A DNA stretch of 5,710 nucleotides, from the NCBI GenBank assembly GCA_023387715.1, contig JAEWHQ010000323.1, forward strand, positions 1 through 5,710. Reading direction: 5' to 3'. Positions 1-5,710 of the stretch are shown piece after piece; the first letter of the stretch is position 1, and every line of letters starts with the position of its first letter. Below the pieces are notes generated by a model. It was not told where the DNA came from. It searched no databases and was given only the letters and a program-made list of their open reading frames with translations. Origin of the DNA: Pseudomonadota bacterium (GTDB lineage Bacteria > Pseudomonadota > Alphaproteobacteria > Rhizobiales > Rhizobiaceae). Position numbers and translations under genes: made by a program.

Positions 1-72
1 GGCAAGCCCTGCACCGATAAAACCAGTCGCCCACAAAAACACAAAGAACACCGGAAACAAGCGGACTAACAT
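1..72 (-). CDS. EamA/DMT-family transporter, N-terminal fragment
   Basis: Reading the minus strand from an ATG at 72-70 gives 24 codons that stay open to the left edge. The peptide begins MLVRLFPVFFVFLWATGF and continues IGAGLA. This is a hydrophobic first membrane segment of the type that opens EamA (drug/metabolite transporter superfamily) permeases, in which a phenylalanine-rich helix with W-A-T/S-x-F is followed by a small-residue turn. Such proteins usually have ten membrane helices and export metabolites or amino acids from the cytoplasm; the substrate cannot be told from this piece. A weak ribosome-binding match (AAGG on the minus strand, 86-83) lies ten bases upstream. The gene is divergent from the YaiI-family gene. 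Only the first helix is visible, so the family call rests on a short match and another polytopic membrane protein is possible. Confidence 0.62.
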   Translation of the reverse strand, partial: MLVRLFPVFFVFLWATGFIGAGLA

Positions 73-118
73 GATTTTTTTACCTTGGACATAAAAGCAC
101 GGCTTCAGCACAGATCAT

Positions 119-131
119 AGGATGTCAGGTG
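119..131 (+). promoter_or_regulatory. Shine-Dalgarno and alternative GTG start for the YaiI-family gene
   Basis: AGGA (119-122) lies six bases before an in-frame GTG (129-131). Starting here would add 29 residues to the YaiI-family protein. The added segment contains four cysteines and shows no family motif, which argues against it, but it has better ribosome-binding spacing than ATG 216. The same AGGA overlaps an ATG at 122 that opens a 25-codon frame in another phase. Confidence 0.3.
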
Positions 132-215
132 CACCAAGCTATTTCTGGCCGCTTTTTGCAACTAGTCCGCGAGTGTGGCCTTGCAGCCATAGCTATTAAC
201 TGCCATTGCTGCGCC

Positions 216-698
216 ATGAGCGAAGATAATAATCAAATCATATTGTTTGTTGATGCCGATGCTTGTCCGGTAAAGGCGGAAATATATAAAGTAACTGAAC
301 GTCACGGTGTCAAAGTGCTGCTTGTCGCCAATAGTTACATGATGATCCCGCGAGATCTGACCCATGTTGAGCGCATTGTTGTGCCAAGCGGCCTTGATGT
401 CGCTGATGACTGGATTGCAGAACGCGCCCGCCCAGGTTCGATTGTCATCACCGCCGATATCCCGCTGGCAAGCCGCTCGGTCAATGCAGGTGCCATCACT
501 ATTGCGCCTAACGGAAAATTGCATACAGCCAATAATATCGGCAATACGCTGGCCACCCGCAATCTGATGGATAACCTGCGTTCTTCCGGTCAGGTCACCG
601 GCGGCCCTGCCCCGTTTTCACCGCGTGACCGCTCCAGCTTTTTATCAAGCCTCGAAGAAGCAATCACACGGCTTAAAAGAGAAGGTTTCAAACCTTAA
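216..698 (+). CDS. YaiI/YqxD family protein (UPF0178, DUF188; PIN-like fold)
   Basis: A 160-residue protein of the widespread YaiI/YqxD family. No biochemical role is settled; the family is grouped with PIN-like nuclease folds, so nuclease activity is an inference. Visible family motifs are the N-terminal VDADACPVK (12-20), [11 protein letters not shown] (56-66), TADIPLA (79-85), an asparagine-rich THTANNIG-like stretch (here LHTANNIGN, 102-110) and the C-terminal [18 protein letters not shown] (129-146). Acidic residues D13, D15, D64, D65 and D81 could form a metal site as in PIN domains. The protein looks intact and of normal family length. I chose ATG 216 because the conserved core starts about eight residues later. 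However, no Shine-Dalgarno sequence precedes it, whereas a GTG at 129 (189 residues) has AGGA at 119-122. The gene converges on tlpA with 11 bases between them. Confidence 0.9.
   Translation: MSEDNNQIILFVDADACPVKAEIYKVTERHGVKVLLVANSYMMIPRDLTHVERIVVPSGLDVADDWIAERARPGSIVITADIPLASRSVNAGAITIAPNGKLHTANNIGNTLATRNLMDNLRSSGQVTGGPAPFSPRDRSSFLSSLEEAITRLKREGFKP
682..696. terminator. Short dyad between convergent genes
   Basis: Perfect inverted repeat AAGGTTT-C-AAACCTT covering the last codons of the YaiI-family gene. As RNA it would form about six base pairs with a three-base loop. On the plus strand it is followed by AAAACG, so there is no U-run. On the minus strand it is followed by CTCTTTT, so if it terminates anything it is more likely tlpA transcription. 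The stem is short, and the palindrome could be chance. Confidence 0.3.
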
Positions 699-709
699 AA
701 CGCCTTTAT

Positions 710-1381
710 TCAAAGAGATTGCGCAGCCTCGATCAGTTTGATTGCTTCGGGGCTGTCCCATTCGGCCGGCCCGTTCATGGATGAAATCTGGCAGCCGTCT
801 TTATCAACCACCAATGTTACCGGCAGACCAAAGGCCAGGTTTTTACGCTTCAGATCATTAAAGCTTTTTAAGCTCGCATCACGATAAAGCGCCAGATGTT
901 CAATGCCGATTTCATTTAAAAAACCAACCGGCTTGGTATTGTCGCCGGTATCAATATTAACGGCAACTACCTCAAAATCATCGCCGCCTTTCATTTGCTG
1001 CAACTTATCAAGTGCCGGCATTTCTTCACGGCAAGGGGCACACCATGTCGCCCATAAATTGACGAGCAGCGTTTTGCCTTTGAAATCTCCGAGTGTCATT
1101 TTTTTGCCGTCGCGATCAGAAAATTCCAGATGCGCCAGCGAAATCGGTTTGTCGGCTGCACGCATGGCAGCCACAGTTCCACCCGCCGCAGCATCCAGTT
1201 TTTGTAATGTACCGGCTTTTGCCGCACAAAACTTGTCCTGATCACTATTTCCTGTGGCAAGGTTTGCGCTAATATCATTGCCAGAAGGGCGTTCCATCAC
1301 GTATACCGCCCCTACACCGGCGAGTACACCTGCGACGGCTGCCAGTATGATGATTCTCGGTTGTCTCAGAATATTGGTCAT
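710..1381 (-). CDS. tlpA: TlpA-family membrane-anchored thiol:disulfide oxidoreductase
   Basis: A 223-residue thioredoxin-like protein, probably held in the cytoplasmic membrane by one N-terminal helix (about 10-29) with its catalytic domain in the periplasm. Rhizobial TlpA reduces periplasmic thiols in cytochrome aa3 assembly (Sco and CoxB partners); that role here is inferred. The redox motif is W-C-A-P-C with C114 and C117 inside [15 protein letters not shown] (108-122), and the cis-proline is P187 in GLPVT. Two further cysteines, C52 and C197, lie 62 residues before and 80 residues after the active-site pair, which fits the structural disulfide known for Bradyrhizobium TlpA. Length matches that protein (about 220 residues). 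The start at 1381 is chosen because a basic segment and membrane helix follow it and AGGA (minus strand, near 1397-1393) precedes it at workable spacing. The longer reading frame from 1468 would run into argH. Divergent from argH. Confidence 0.92.
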   Translation of the reverse strand: MTNILRQPRIIILAAVAGVLAGVGAVYVMERPSGNDISANLATGNSDQDKFCAAKAGTLQKLDAAAGGTVAAMRAADKPISLAHLEFSDRDGKKMTLGDFKGKTLLVNLWATWCAPCREEMPALDKLQQMKGGDDFEVVAVNIDTGDNTKPVGFLNEIGIEHLALYRDASLKSFNDLKRKNLAFGLPVTLVVDKDGCQISSMNGPAEWDSPEAIKLIEAAQSL

Positions 1382-1408
1382 CTGTCGCTGTTTCCTGCCA
1401 TTTCGTCT

Positions 1409-1414
1409 TATAAT
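1409..1414 (+). promoter_or_regulatory. Predicted -10 element of the argH promoter
   Basis: A perfect TATAAT lies 31 bases before the argH ATG, which would give a leader of about 25 bases containing the GAGG ribosome-binding site (1433-1436). No good -35 hexamer is visible at 15-18 base spacing (CTGTTT at 1388-1393 and TCGCTG at 1385-1390 are poor), so this may be a weak or activator-dependent promoter. The 64 bases between tlpA and argH must also hold the tlpA promoter; on the minus strand the same AT-rich block reads TATTATAAG. Confidence 0.5.
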
Positions 1415-1445
1415 ATTTTTACCGTTAAGCCTGAGGCATACGAGC

Positions 1446-2846
1446 ATGAGCGAACAAAAATCAAGCAACCAGATGTGGGGTGGCCGTTTTGCCTCAGGAC
1501 CCGATGCGATTATGGAAGAGATTAACGCATCTATCGGTTTTGACCAAAAACTCTATGGTCAGGATATTCGCGGCTCCATTGCGCATGCCAATATGTTGGT
1601 TAAATCCGGCATTATTGCGAGCGAAGATCACGCAAAAATCGTTGATGGCCTGAAGGCTGTTCTGGCCGAGATCGAAAGCGGTAAATTCACTTTCTCCCGC
1701 AAGCTTGAAGACATTCACATGAATGTTGAAGCACGCCTTGCTGAGCTGATCGGCGCCTCTGCCGGTCGTTTGCATACTGCGCGCTCGCGTAATGATCAGG
1801 TAGCGCTGGACTTCCGCCTCTGGGTTAAAGAAGAGCTGGAAAAAACTGCATCCGCGTTGAAAAATCTCATTGAAGCTTTTCTGGAACGCGCCGAAGAACA
1901 TGCCGCCACCGTCATGCCGGGCTTTACCCATCTGCAAACGGCACAGCCTGTCACATTTGGCCACCACTGCATGGCTTATGTGGAAATGTTCGGTCGTGAT
2001 CTGACGCGTGTGCGTGATGCCATTGAACGCATGAACGAATCACCGCTTGGCGCTGCCGCACTGGCGGGAACCGGTTTTCCGATTGACCGTCATATGACCG
2101 CAGAAGCACTTGGCTTCCGTGAGCCAACCCGCAACTCTATCGACAGCGTGTCTGATCGTGACTACGCGCTGGAGTTCCTCTCCGTTGCTGCGATCTGCGC
2201 CACCCATCTTTCGCGTCTGGCTGAAGAAATCGTCATCTGGTCAACACCACAGTTTAATTTCGTGCGTCTGTCCGATGCTTTCTCGACCGGCTCTTCCATT
2301 ATGCCGCAAAAGAAAAATCCGGATGCGGCCGAACTGGTGCGCGCTAAAACCGGCCGTATCACCGGTTCGCTCGTCGGCCTTCTGACTGTCATGAAGGGTC
2401 TGCCGCTGGCCTATTCCAAAGATATGCAGGAAGACAAAGAAGCCGTCTTTGATGCCGCCGAAACCCTGGAACTCAGCATTGCTGCCATGAGCGGTATGGT
2501 GCGTGACATCACCATCAACACCGCTTCCATGAAAAAGGCTGCAGGCTCAGGTTATTCCACTGCAACCGATCTGGCCGACTGGCTGGTACGTGAACTGGGC
2601 ATGCCTTTCCGTGAAGCGCACCATGTCACCGGTCGTGCTGTTGCAGCGGCTGAAGCCAAAAAAGTTGACCTGTCGAAGCTCAGCCTTGCCGAGTTGCAGG
2701 AAATCCATTCCGGCATCACCGATGCTGTGTTTGATTTCCTCACCGTAGACAAATCGGTTAAAAGCCGTCAGTCTTTCGGCGGAACTGCCCCGCAGGAAGT
2801 GCGCCGTCAGATCCGTTACTGGAAAAAGCGGATTGTTAAAGCCTGA
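1446..2846 (+). CDS. argH: Argininosuccinate lyase
   Basis: A full-length 466-residue argininosuccinate lyase, the cytoplasmic enzyme that splits argininosuccinate into arginine and fumarate in the last step of arginine synthesis. It belongs to the fumarase/aspartase superfamily, works as a homotetramer, and builds active sites from several subunits. Conserved regions are visible: N-terminal MWGGRF (10-15), HTARSRNDQ (110-118), [11 protein letters not shown] (158-168) with T161 and H162 of the catalytic region, and the superfamily signature [12 protein letters not shown] (282-293) with catalytic S283 and lysine K289. These numbers coincide with those of duck delta-crystallin as I recall them. 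The ATG at 1446 is chosen because GAGG lies nine bases upstream and the protein then begins just before the conserved core; the frame remains open upstream without family similarity. Nothing is missing or broken. It is followed by a hairpin and then the LptM-like gene. Confidence 0.98.
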   Translation: MSEQKSSNQMWGGRFASGPDAIMEEINASIGFDQKLYGQDIRGSIAHANMLVKSGIIASEDHAKIVDGLKAVLAEIESGKFTFSRKLEDIHMNVEARLAELIGASAGRLHTARSRNDQVALDFRLWVKEELEKTASALKNLIEAFLERAEEHAATVMPGFTHLQTAQPVTFGHHCMAYVEMFGRDLTRVRDAIERMNESPLGAAALAGTGFPIDRHMTAEALGFREPTRNSIDSVSDRDYALEFLSVAAICATHLSRLAEEIVIWSTPQFNFVRLSDAFSTGSSIMPQKKNPDAAELVRAKTGRITGSLVGLLTVMKGLPLAYSKDMQEDKEAVFDAAETLELSIAAMSGMVRDITINTASMKKAAGSGYSTATDLADWLVRELGMPFREAHHVTGRAVAAAEAKKVDLSKLSLAELQEIHSGITDAVFDFLTVDKSVKSRQSFGGTAPQEVRRQIRYWKKRIVKA

Positions 2847-2859
2847 TCTTCAGGCTTTA
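2837..2859 (+). terminator. Hairpin overlapping the argH stop codon
   Basis: TAAAGCCTGA (2837-2846) and TCAGGCTTTA (2850-2859) form a perfect ten-base-pair stem around a three-base TCT loop. The left arm contains the last codons and the TGA stop of argH. The downstream sequence CTTTATCCC is only modestly T-rich, so this may be a leaky terminator, an attenuator, or an mRNA 3'-end stabiliser separating argH from the lipoprotein gene and lysA rather than a full stop. Confidence 0.55.
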
Positions 2860-2894
2860 CTTTATCCCAAGCGGGCTGCTTCGAAATACGTTTT

Positions 2895-2907
2895 AAGGGT
2901 TAAACCC
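2895..2907. repeat. Small dyad before the lipoprotein gene; one arm of an inverted repeat flanking it
   Basis: GGGTT-A-AACCC (2897-2907) is an 11-base dyad about 20 bases before the lipoprotein start. Part of it, AAGGGTTAAAC (2895-2905), recurs in inverted orientation at 3122-3132, just after that gene. It could be an operator half-pair or an RNA pairing element, or it could be chance; no regulator is indicated. Confidence 0.3.
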
Positions 2908-2926
2908 AAGCTTTAAAGGTCAAACA

Positions 2927-3118
2927 ATGTCGAGCCGGAAAGTTATTTTCTCAGCACTGGTTACACTGCTTATCGCAGGCACACTTTCTGCTTGTGGCCG
3001 TAAAGGCCCGCCGGAATTGCCGCCTGCCGCTATTGTAACCGATGAATACGGGCGCACCCAACCGGCTCCCAAACCTGCCAAGGATGAACCGTTCATCCTC
3101 GACAAGCTGATCCCGTAA
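2927..3118 (+). CDS. lptM: LptM/YifL-type small outer-membrane lipoprotein
   Basis: A 63-residue lipoprotein precursor. It has a basic start (R4, K5), a hydrophobic signal segment (about 6-20), a lipobox L20-S-A-C23, and the family's hallmark directly after the lipid-bearing cysteine, C-G-R-K-G-P-P (23-29). A proline-rich 34-residue tail follows. Glycine rather than aspartate at mature position +2 fits sorting to the outer membrane. In E. coli the family member LptM (YifL) binds LptD-LptE and helps form the LPS translocon's disulfides; the same role here is inferred from the CGxKGP motif, and the tail is not otherwise conserved enough to judge. AAAGG (2915-2919) lies seven bases before the ATG. 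It lies 80 bases after argH and 36 before lysA, probably co-transcribed with lysA. E. coli yifL also lies next to a diaminopimelate/lysine gene, dapF. Confidence 0.85.
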   Translation: MSSRKVIFSALVTLLIAGTLSACGRKGPPELPPAAIVTDEYGRTQPAPKPAKDEPFILDKLIP

Positions 3119-3121
3119 GAC

Positions 3122-3132
3122 GTTTAACCCTT
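3122..3132. repeat. Inverted copy of the pre-lipoprotein motif
   Basis: GTTTAACCCTT is the exact reverse complement of 2895-2905. The two copies bracket the lipoprotein gene almost symmetrically and could pair in a polycistronic transcript. With 11 bases each and about 216 bases between them, chance cannot be excluded. Confidence 0.3.
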
Positions 3133-3140
3133 TCAATTTT

Positions 3141-3157
3141 AAGGACTAAAGTCCGTG
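3141..3157 (+). promoter_or_regulatory. lysA ribosome-binding site inside a palindrome, with GTG start
   Basis: AAGGA (3141-3145) lies nine bases before the GTG start codon (3155-3157). GGACT-AA-AGTCC (3143-3154) is a dyad that includes part of this site and ends on the base before the start codon. A folded form would hide three or four Shine-Dalgarno bases, though the small loop makes the RNA hairpin weak. Confidence 0.5.
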
Positions 3158-4420
3158 AACCATTTTGAATATCAAGACGGCGTTCTCCATGCTGAAAATG
3201 TGAAGATCTCCGATATTGCCGATGCTGTCGGCACGCCTTTTTATTGCTATTCCCGCGCAACGATCGAGCGCCACTTCCGCGTATTCTCGGAAGCTTTCGC
3301 CGATATGCAGCCATTGATCGCCTATGCGCTGAAAGCCAACTCCAATCAGGCAGTGCTCAAAACACTGGCTAAAATGGGCGCTGGTGCGGATACGGTTTCG
3401 GAAGGCGAAATGCGCCGTGCACTTGCTGCCGGTATTCCTGCCGAAAAAATCGTTTATTCAGGCGTTGGCAAATCTGCACGCGAAATGGATTTCGCGCTCA
3501 ATGCAGGCATTTATTGCTTCAATGTGGAATCCGAGCCGGAACTGGAACTCTTGTCGGAACGCGCGGTACGTTTGGGCAAAGTAGCCCCTGTTTCTTTGCG
3601 CATTAATCCGGATGTGGATGCCAAGACACACGCCAAGATCTCCACCGGTAAATCCGAAAACAAATTCGGCATTCCGCGTGTGCGTGCGCGTGAAGCCTAT
3701 AAGCGCGCCGCCGAACTGCCGGGCATTAAAGTAACCGGTATCGATATGCATATCGGTAGCCAGATCATTGATCTGCAACCGTTTGATGATGCTTTTGCCT
3801 TAATGGCAGAGTTGGTGCGTGAATTGCAGGCTGACGGCCACCAGATCGATCATGTCGATATGGGTGGCGGTCTGGGCATTCCTTACCACGACGACAATAA
3901 CCCGCCGCCATTGCCGGATGCTTACGCCGAAATCGTGCGTAAACATATCCGCCCATTGGGTTTGAAAACGGTTTTTGAACCAGGTCGTCTGATTGTCGGT
4001 AATGCCGGTATTATGATCACTGAAGTAATCTACGTCAAAGATGGTGATGCCAAAAACTTCGTCATTGTTGATGCGGCGATGAATGATCTTATCCGCCCGA
4101 CCTTGTATGAAGCCTATCACGGTATCCGCCCGGTGGTGGAAGCTGACGATAATGCGCCACGCATTCATGCCGATTTTGTCGGCCCTGTTTGCGAAACCGG
4201 CGATTATCTGGGTGTGGACCGTGAAGTGGCACGTCCAAATCCGGGTGATCTCATCGCTGTTTGCACTGCCGGTGCTTATGGTGCTGTTCTTTCAAGCACT
4301 TACAACACCCGTCTTCTTATTCCGGAAGTGCTGGTCGATGGTGACCGCTTCCATGTGGTGCGCCCGCGCACCAGCTATGAAGAGCTGATCGCGCAGGATA
4401 GCATTCCTGATTGGCTGTAA
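3155..4420 (+). CDS. lysA: Diaminopimelate decarboxylase
   Basis: A complete 421-residue pyridoxal-phosphate enzyme of fold type III (alanine-racemase-like barrel followed by a beta domain). It decarboxylates meso-diaminopimelate to L-lysine in the cytoplasm, drawing on the same precursor as peptidoglycan. Visible residues are K60 in YALKAN, which would carry the cofactor, SENKFG (167-172), H199 in HIGSQ, the phosphate-binding GGG (237-239), EPGR (275-278), the catalytic C346-E347 pair in VCETGD, and the C-terminal TAGAYG (371-376) with Y375. Length is normal for the family. GTG at 3155 is the start: AAGGA precedes it at nine bases, the family N-terminus (NHFEYQDGVLHAE) follows at once, and no in-frame ATG occurs until codon 51. 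It follows the LptM-like gene by 36 bases, so the two are probably one transcript. A strong terminator lies 18 bases after its stop. Confidence 0.98.
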   Translation: MNHFEYQDGVLHAENVKISDIADAVGTPFYCYSRATIERHFRVFSEAFADMQPLIAYALKANSNQAVLKTLAKMGAGADTVSEGEMRRALAAGIPAEKIVYSGVGKSAREMDFALNAGIYCFNVESEPELELLSERAVRLGKVAPVSLRINPDVDAKTHAKISTGKSENKFGIPRVRAREAYKRAAELPGIKVTGIDMHIGSQIIDLQPFDDAFALMAELVRELQADGHQIDHVDMGGGLGIPYHDDNNPPPLPDAYAEIVRKHIRPLGLKTVFEPGRLIVGNAGIMITEVIYVKDGDAKNFVIVDAAMNDLIRPTLYEAYHGIRPVVEADDNAPRIHADFVGPVCETGDYLGVDREVARPNPGDLIAVCTAGAYGAVLSSTYNTRLLIPEVLVDGDRFHVVRPRTSYEELIAQDSIPDWL

Positions 4421-4438
4421 GCGGCATTGATAAATTAA

Positions 4439-4469
4439 AACCTGTCCGGCAGATATGGCCGGACAGGTT
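4439..4469 (+). terminator. Intrinsic terminator of lysA
   Basis: A perfect 12-base-pair stem, AACCTGTCCGGC (4439-4450) with GCCGGACAGGTT (4458-4469), around a seven-base loop. It is followed by GCTTTTG and preceded by AAATTAAAA, so it might work in both directions. The U-run is short, but the GC-rich stem is the strongest hairpin in the window. Confidence 0.82.
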
Positions 4470-4475
4470 GCTTTT

Positions 4476-4615
4476 GCCATTCTCATGCAAGTTTCATGTG
4501 TTTTTTTAAGGCCACGCCTCGTCTTTGCCATGATGCATGTTATTGTTGCGCAAACGAGAAGGCCAAGGCGCAGCCGGAAAAATGAGCCGAAGAGATATGA
4601 ACCGGAAAGATGAGA
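4476..4615 (+). promoter_or_regulatory. Leader of the TIGR02302 gene with start-pairing inverted repeat
   Basis: This stretch lies between the lysA terminator and the next gene. GCCATTCTCAT (4476-4486) is the exact reverse complement of ATGAGAATGGC (4610-4620), which covers both possible start codons of the next gene. Between them CTCGT..TTGC (4518-4528) can pair with GCAAACGAG (4550-4558) with a two-base bulge, and TTGCGCAA (4546-4553) is palindromic. No convincing promoter hexamer pair was found. The likely ribosome-binding site is GGAAAG (4604-4609). A structured leader is possible but not proven. Confidence 0.35.
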
Positions 4616-5710
4616 ATGGCTTTGCCTGACCACAAGCCAAAGGACGAACTTCGGAAAATACGCCTGCGTGTATTTTTCACGATGTTGTTCGAGCGTATGT
4701 GGCCGCTTTTACTGCCGCTTCTCATCACACTGGCGCTGCTGGCATCGTTAAGCTGGTTTGGCCTGTTCAACCGGATGCCCTATTGGCTGCATCTGACAGC
4801 ACTCAGCCTGCTGTTTGTCATTGCGCTTGTCACTGTTTTTCTGCCTGCCCGTGTCCGCATTCCTTCTGAAAAAGAAGTCAATCAGCGCATTGAAACAATC
4901 AACGCGCTGTCGCATCAGCCGCTGACGACACAAACAGACAGAATTGCGACCAGTGATGATCCTTTGGCGCAGGCTCTCTGGCTCGAACATCAGCGCCGCA
5001 TGGCGCGCCAATTAAAAAACCTGCAAACCGGCCTGCCTGACACACGCATTGCCGAGCGCGATCCGCTTGGTATCCGTGCTTTGGTTTTATTGTTATTTGT
5101 GACTGCTTTTGCCTTTTCTTACGGATCAAAAGGTGGCCGCCTTATCGATATGGTGCATTTGCCGGAAGCCAAAGAACAAGTGGCAGCGCGCATTGATGCA
5201 TGGGTGACGCCTCCGCGCTACACAGGCAAAGCACCTGTCTTCCTCAATGCAAATACGGATGAGCAAGCAACCATTACCGTACCGCAAGGCAGTATTTTTT
5301 CACTGCGTATTTCCGGCAGCGCGCGCGAATATTTGACCGCAGAAGATGCAAACGGCAAAAGCGAAATAATTCAACCGGAACTGACCGAAGACGAAGCGGA
5401 ACAGGGCAAAACCAAGCCAACGGCAGATACACGCAACTTCCAATATGAATTGCATGACAGCCAGACCCTGAAGCTCACCGTCAACCACCGCAGCCAGTCA
5501 TGGCAATTTACCGTAACACCCGACAAAGCCCCGCAAATCAGCTTTACCAAAGAGCCGGATCAGGCGCGCAACGGCACTTTGCAGCTGCATTATAAAATCA
5601 CGGATGATTATCCGGTTGCCTCTGCCTACGCCGAGATCACGCCTCTTGGTGCAGACGACCATGAAACGCTGATGCTTTATGAAGCGCCGGAACTGGCGCT
5701 GTCCCTGCCC
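4616..5710 (+). CDS. TIGR02302/DUF4175-type membrane protein, N-terminal part
   Basis: The frame stays open for 365 codons to the right edge, so the C-terminus is missing; family members are typically over 800 residues. It is an envelope protein of unknown function known mainly from Hyphomicrobiales. Visible are a basic N-terminus, F-E-R-M-W-P (25-30) leading into membrane helix one (about 29-50), helix two (57-75), a soluble segment with charged and Gln-rich helices (about 78-148), DPLGIRAL leading into helix three (153-169), and then a probably periplasmic beta-rich region. That region opens with the family-like DAWVTPPRYTGKAPVFL (194-210) and contains ITVPQGS and DDYPV segments. An in-frame TGA at 4598 limits the start to ATG 4610 or 4616. 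I prefer 4616 because GGAAAG lies six bases before it, while for 4610 that site is too close. It lies beyond the lysA terminator, so it probably has its own promoter or is reached by read-through. Confidence 0.85.
   Translation, partial: MALPDHKPKDELRKIRLRVFFTMLFERMWPLLLPLLITLALLASLSWFGLFNRMPYWLHLTALSLLFVIALVTVFLPARVRIPSEKEVNQRIETINALSHQPLTTQTDRIATSDDPLAQALWLEHQRRMARQLKNLQTGLPDTRIAERDPLGIRALVLLLFVTAFAFSYGSKGGRLIDMVHLPEAKEQVAARIDAWVTPPRYTGKAPVFLNANTDEQATITVPQGSIFSLRISGSAREYLTAEDANGKSEIIQPELTEDEAEQGKTKPTADTRNFQYELHDSQTLKLTVNHRSQSWQFTVTPDKAPQISFTKEPDQARNGTLQLHYKITDDYPVASAYAEITPLGADDHETLMLYEAPELALSLP

Noticed and set aside
122..199. A 25-codon open frame ([12 protein letters not shown]...) upstream of the YaiI-family gene.
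   Set aside because: AGGA overlaps its start codon and so cannot serve it, there is no recognisable protein feature, and it lies in an ordinary intergenic region. It is kept only as part of the start-site question.
1494..1967. A 157-codon open frame on the minus strand inside argH.
   Set aside because: It is fully opposite a clear argininosuccinate lyase coding sequence, has no family resemblance, and is explained by the codon pattern of argH.
3119..3154. A lysine riboswitch (L-box) before lysA.
   Set aside because: Only 36 bases separate the lipoprotein stop and the lysA start, far less than the roughly 170 bases an L-box needs, and no such fold is visible upstream of the lipoprotein gene.
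3800..4168. A 122-codon open frame on the minus strand inside lysA.
   Set aside because: It is antisense to conserved lysA motifs, with a histidine- and isoleucine-rich composition typical of shadow frames and no ribosome-binding site of note.
4597..4629. A 10-codon frame starting at ATG 4597 that overlaps the start of the TIGR02302 gene.
   Set aside because: No good Shine-Dalgarno site, meaningless peptide, and it ends right after the real start. Translational coupling is possible but unsupported.
1..5710. A hidden mobile element, defence system, CRISPR array or RNA gene.
   Set aside because: Nearly all of the window is taken up by intact conserved genes in a familiar alphaproteobacterial order. 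There are no direct-repeat arrays, transposase motifs, tRNA-like folds or abrupt changes in composition.

Overview
The window is a stretch of conserved chromosomal housekeeping genes from an alphaproteobacterium, most likely order Hyphomicrobiales (Rhizobiales) and close to the Brucellaceae. This rests on gene order (tlpA divergent from argH, then an LptM-like lipoprotein gene, lysA and a TIGR02302-type membrane protein gene) and on the resemblance of the proteins as remembered. By eye the base composition is near half G+C, lower than typical Brucella, so a relative with a less GC-rich genome is plausible. The genus cannot be fixed from this sequence alone.

Layout, left to right. At the left edge (1-72, minus) is the N-terminus of an EamA/DMT-type membrane transporter running off the window. 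Divergent from it is a YaiI/YqxD (UPF0178, DUF188) gene at 216-698, with an uncertain start. It converges, with only 11 bases between the stop codons, on a tlpA-type thiol:disulfide oxidoreductase gene (minus, 710-1381). A 64-base divergent region with a perfect TATAAT separates tlpA from argH (1446-2846). On the plus strand follow a small LptM/YifL-type lipoprotein gene (2927-3118) and lysA (3155-4420, GTG start). A strong hairpin terminator follows lysA at 4439-4469. After a 189-195 base leader, depending on the start chosen, a TIGR02302/DUF4175-type membrane protein gene starts at 4616 (or 4610) and is open to the right edge.

How the genes relate. ArgH makes arginine and fumarate from argininosuccinate, and LysA makes lysine from meso-diaminopimelate, so both are last steps of amino-acid biosynthesis. 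The small lipoprotein between them belongs to a family whose E. coli member assists the outer-membrane LPS translocon. TlpA works on thiols outside the cytoplasmic membrane and is tied in rhizobia to cytochrome oxidase assembly. The last gene encodes a large envelope protein of unknown role.

I see no mobile element, CRISPR array, RNA gene or defence cassette, and no sign of recent transfer. The points worth a second look are small-scale: inverted repeats around start codons and gene ends, start-site ambiguity in the YaiI-family gene, and the uncharacterised envelope genes.
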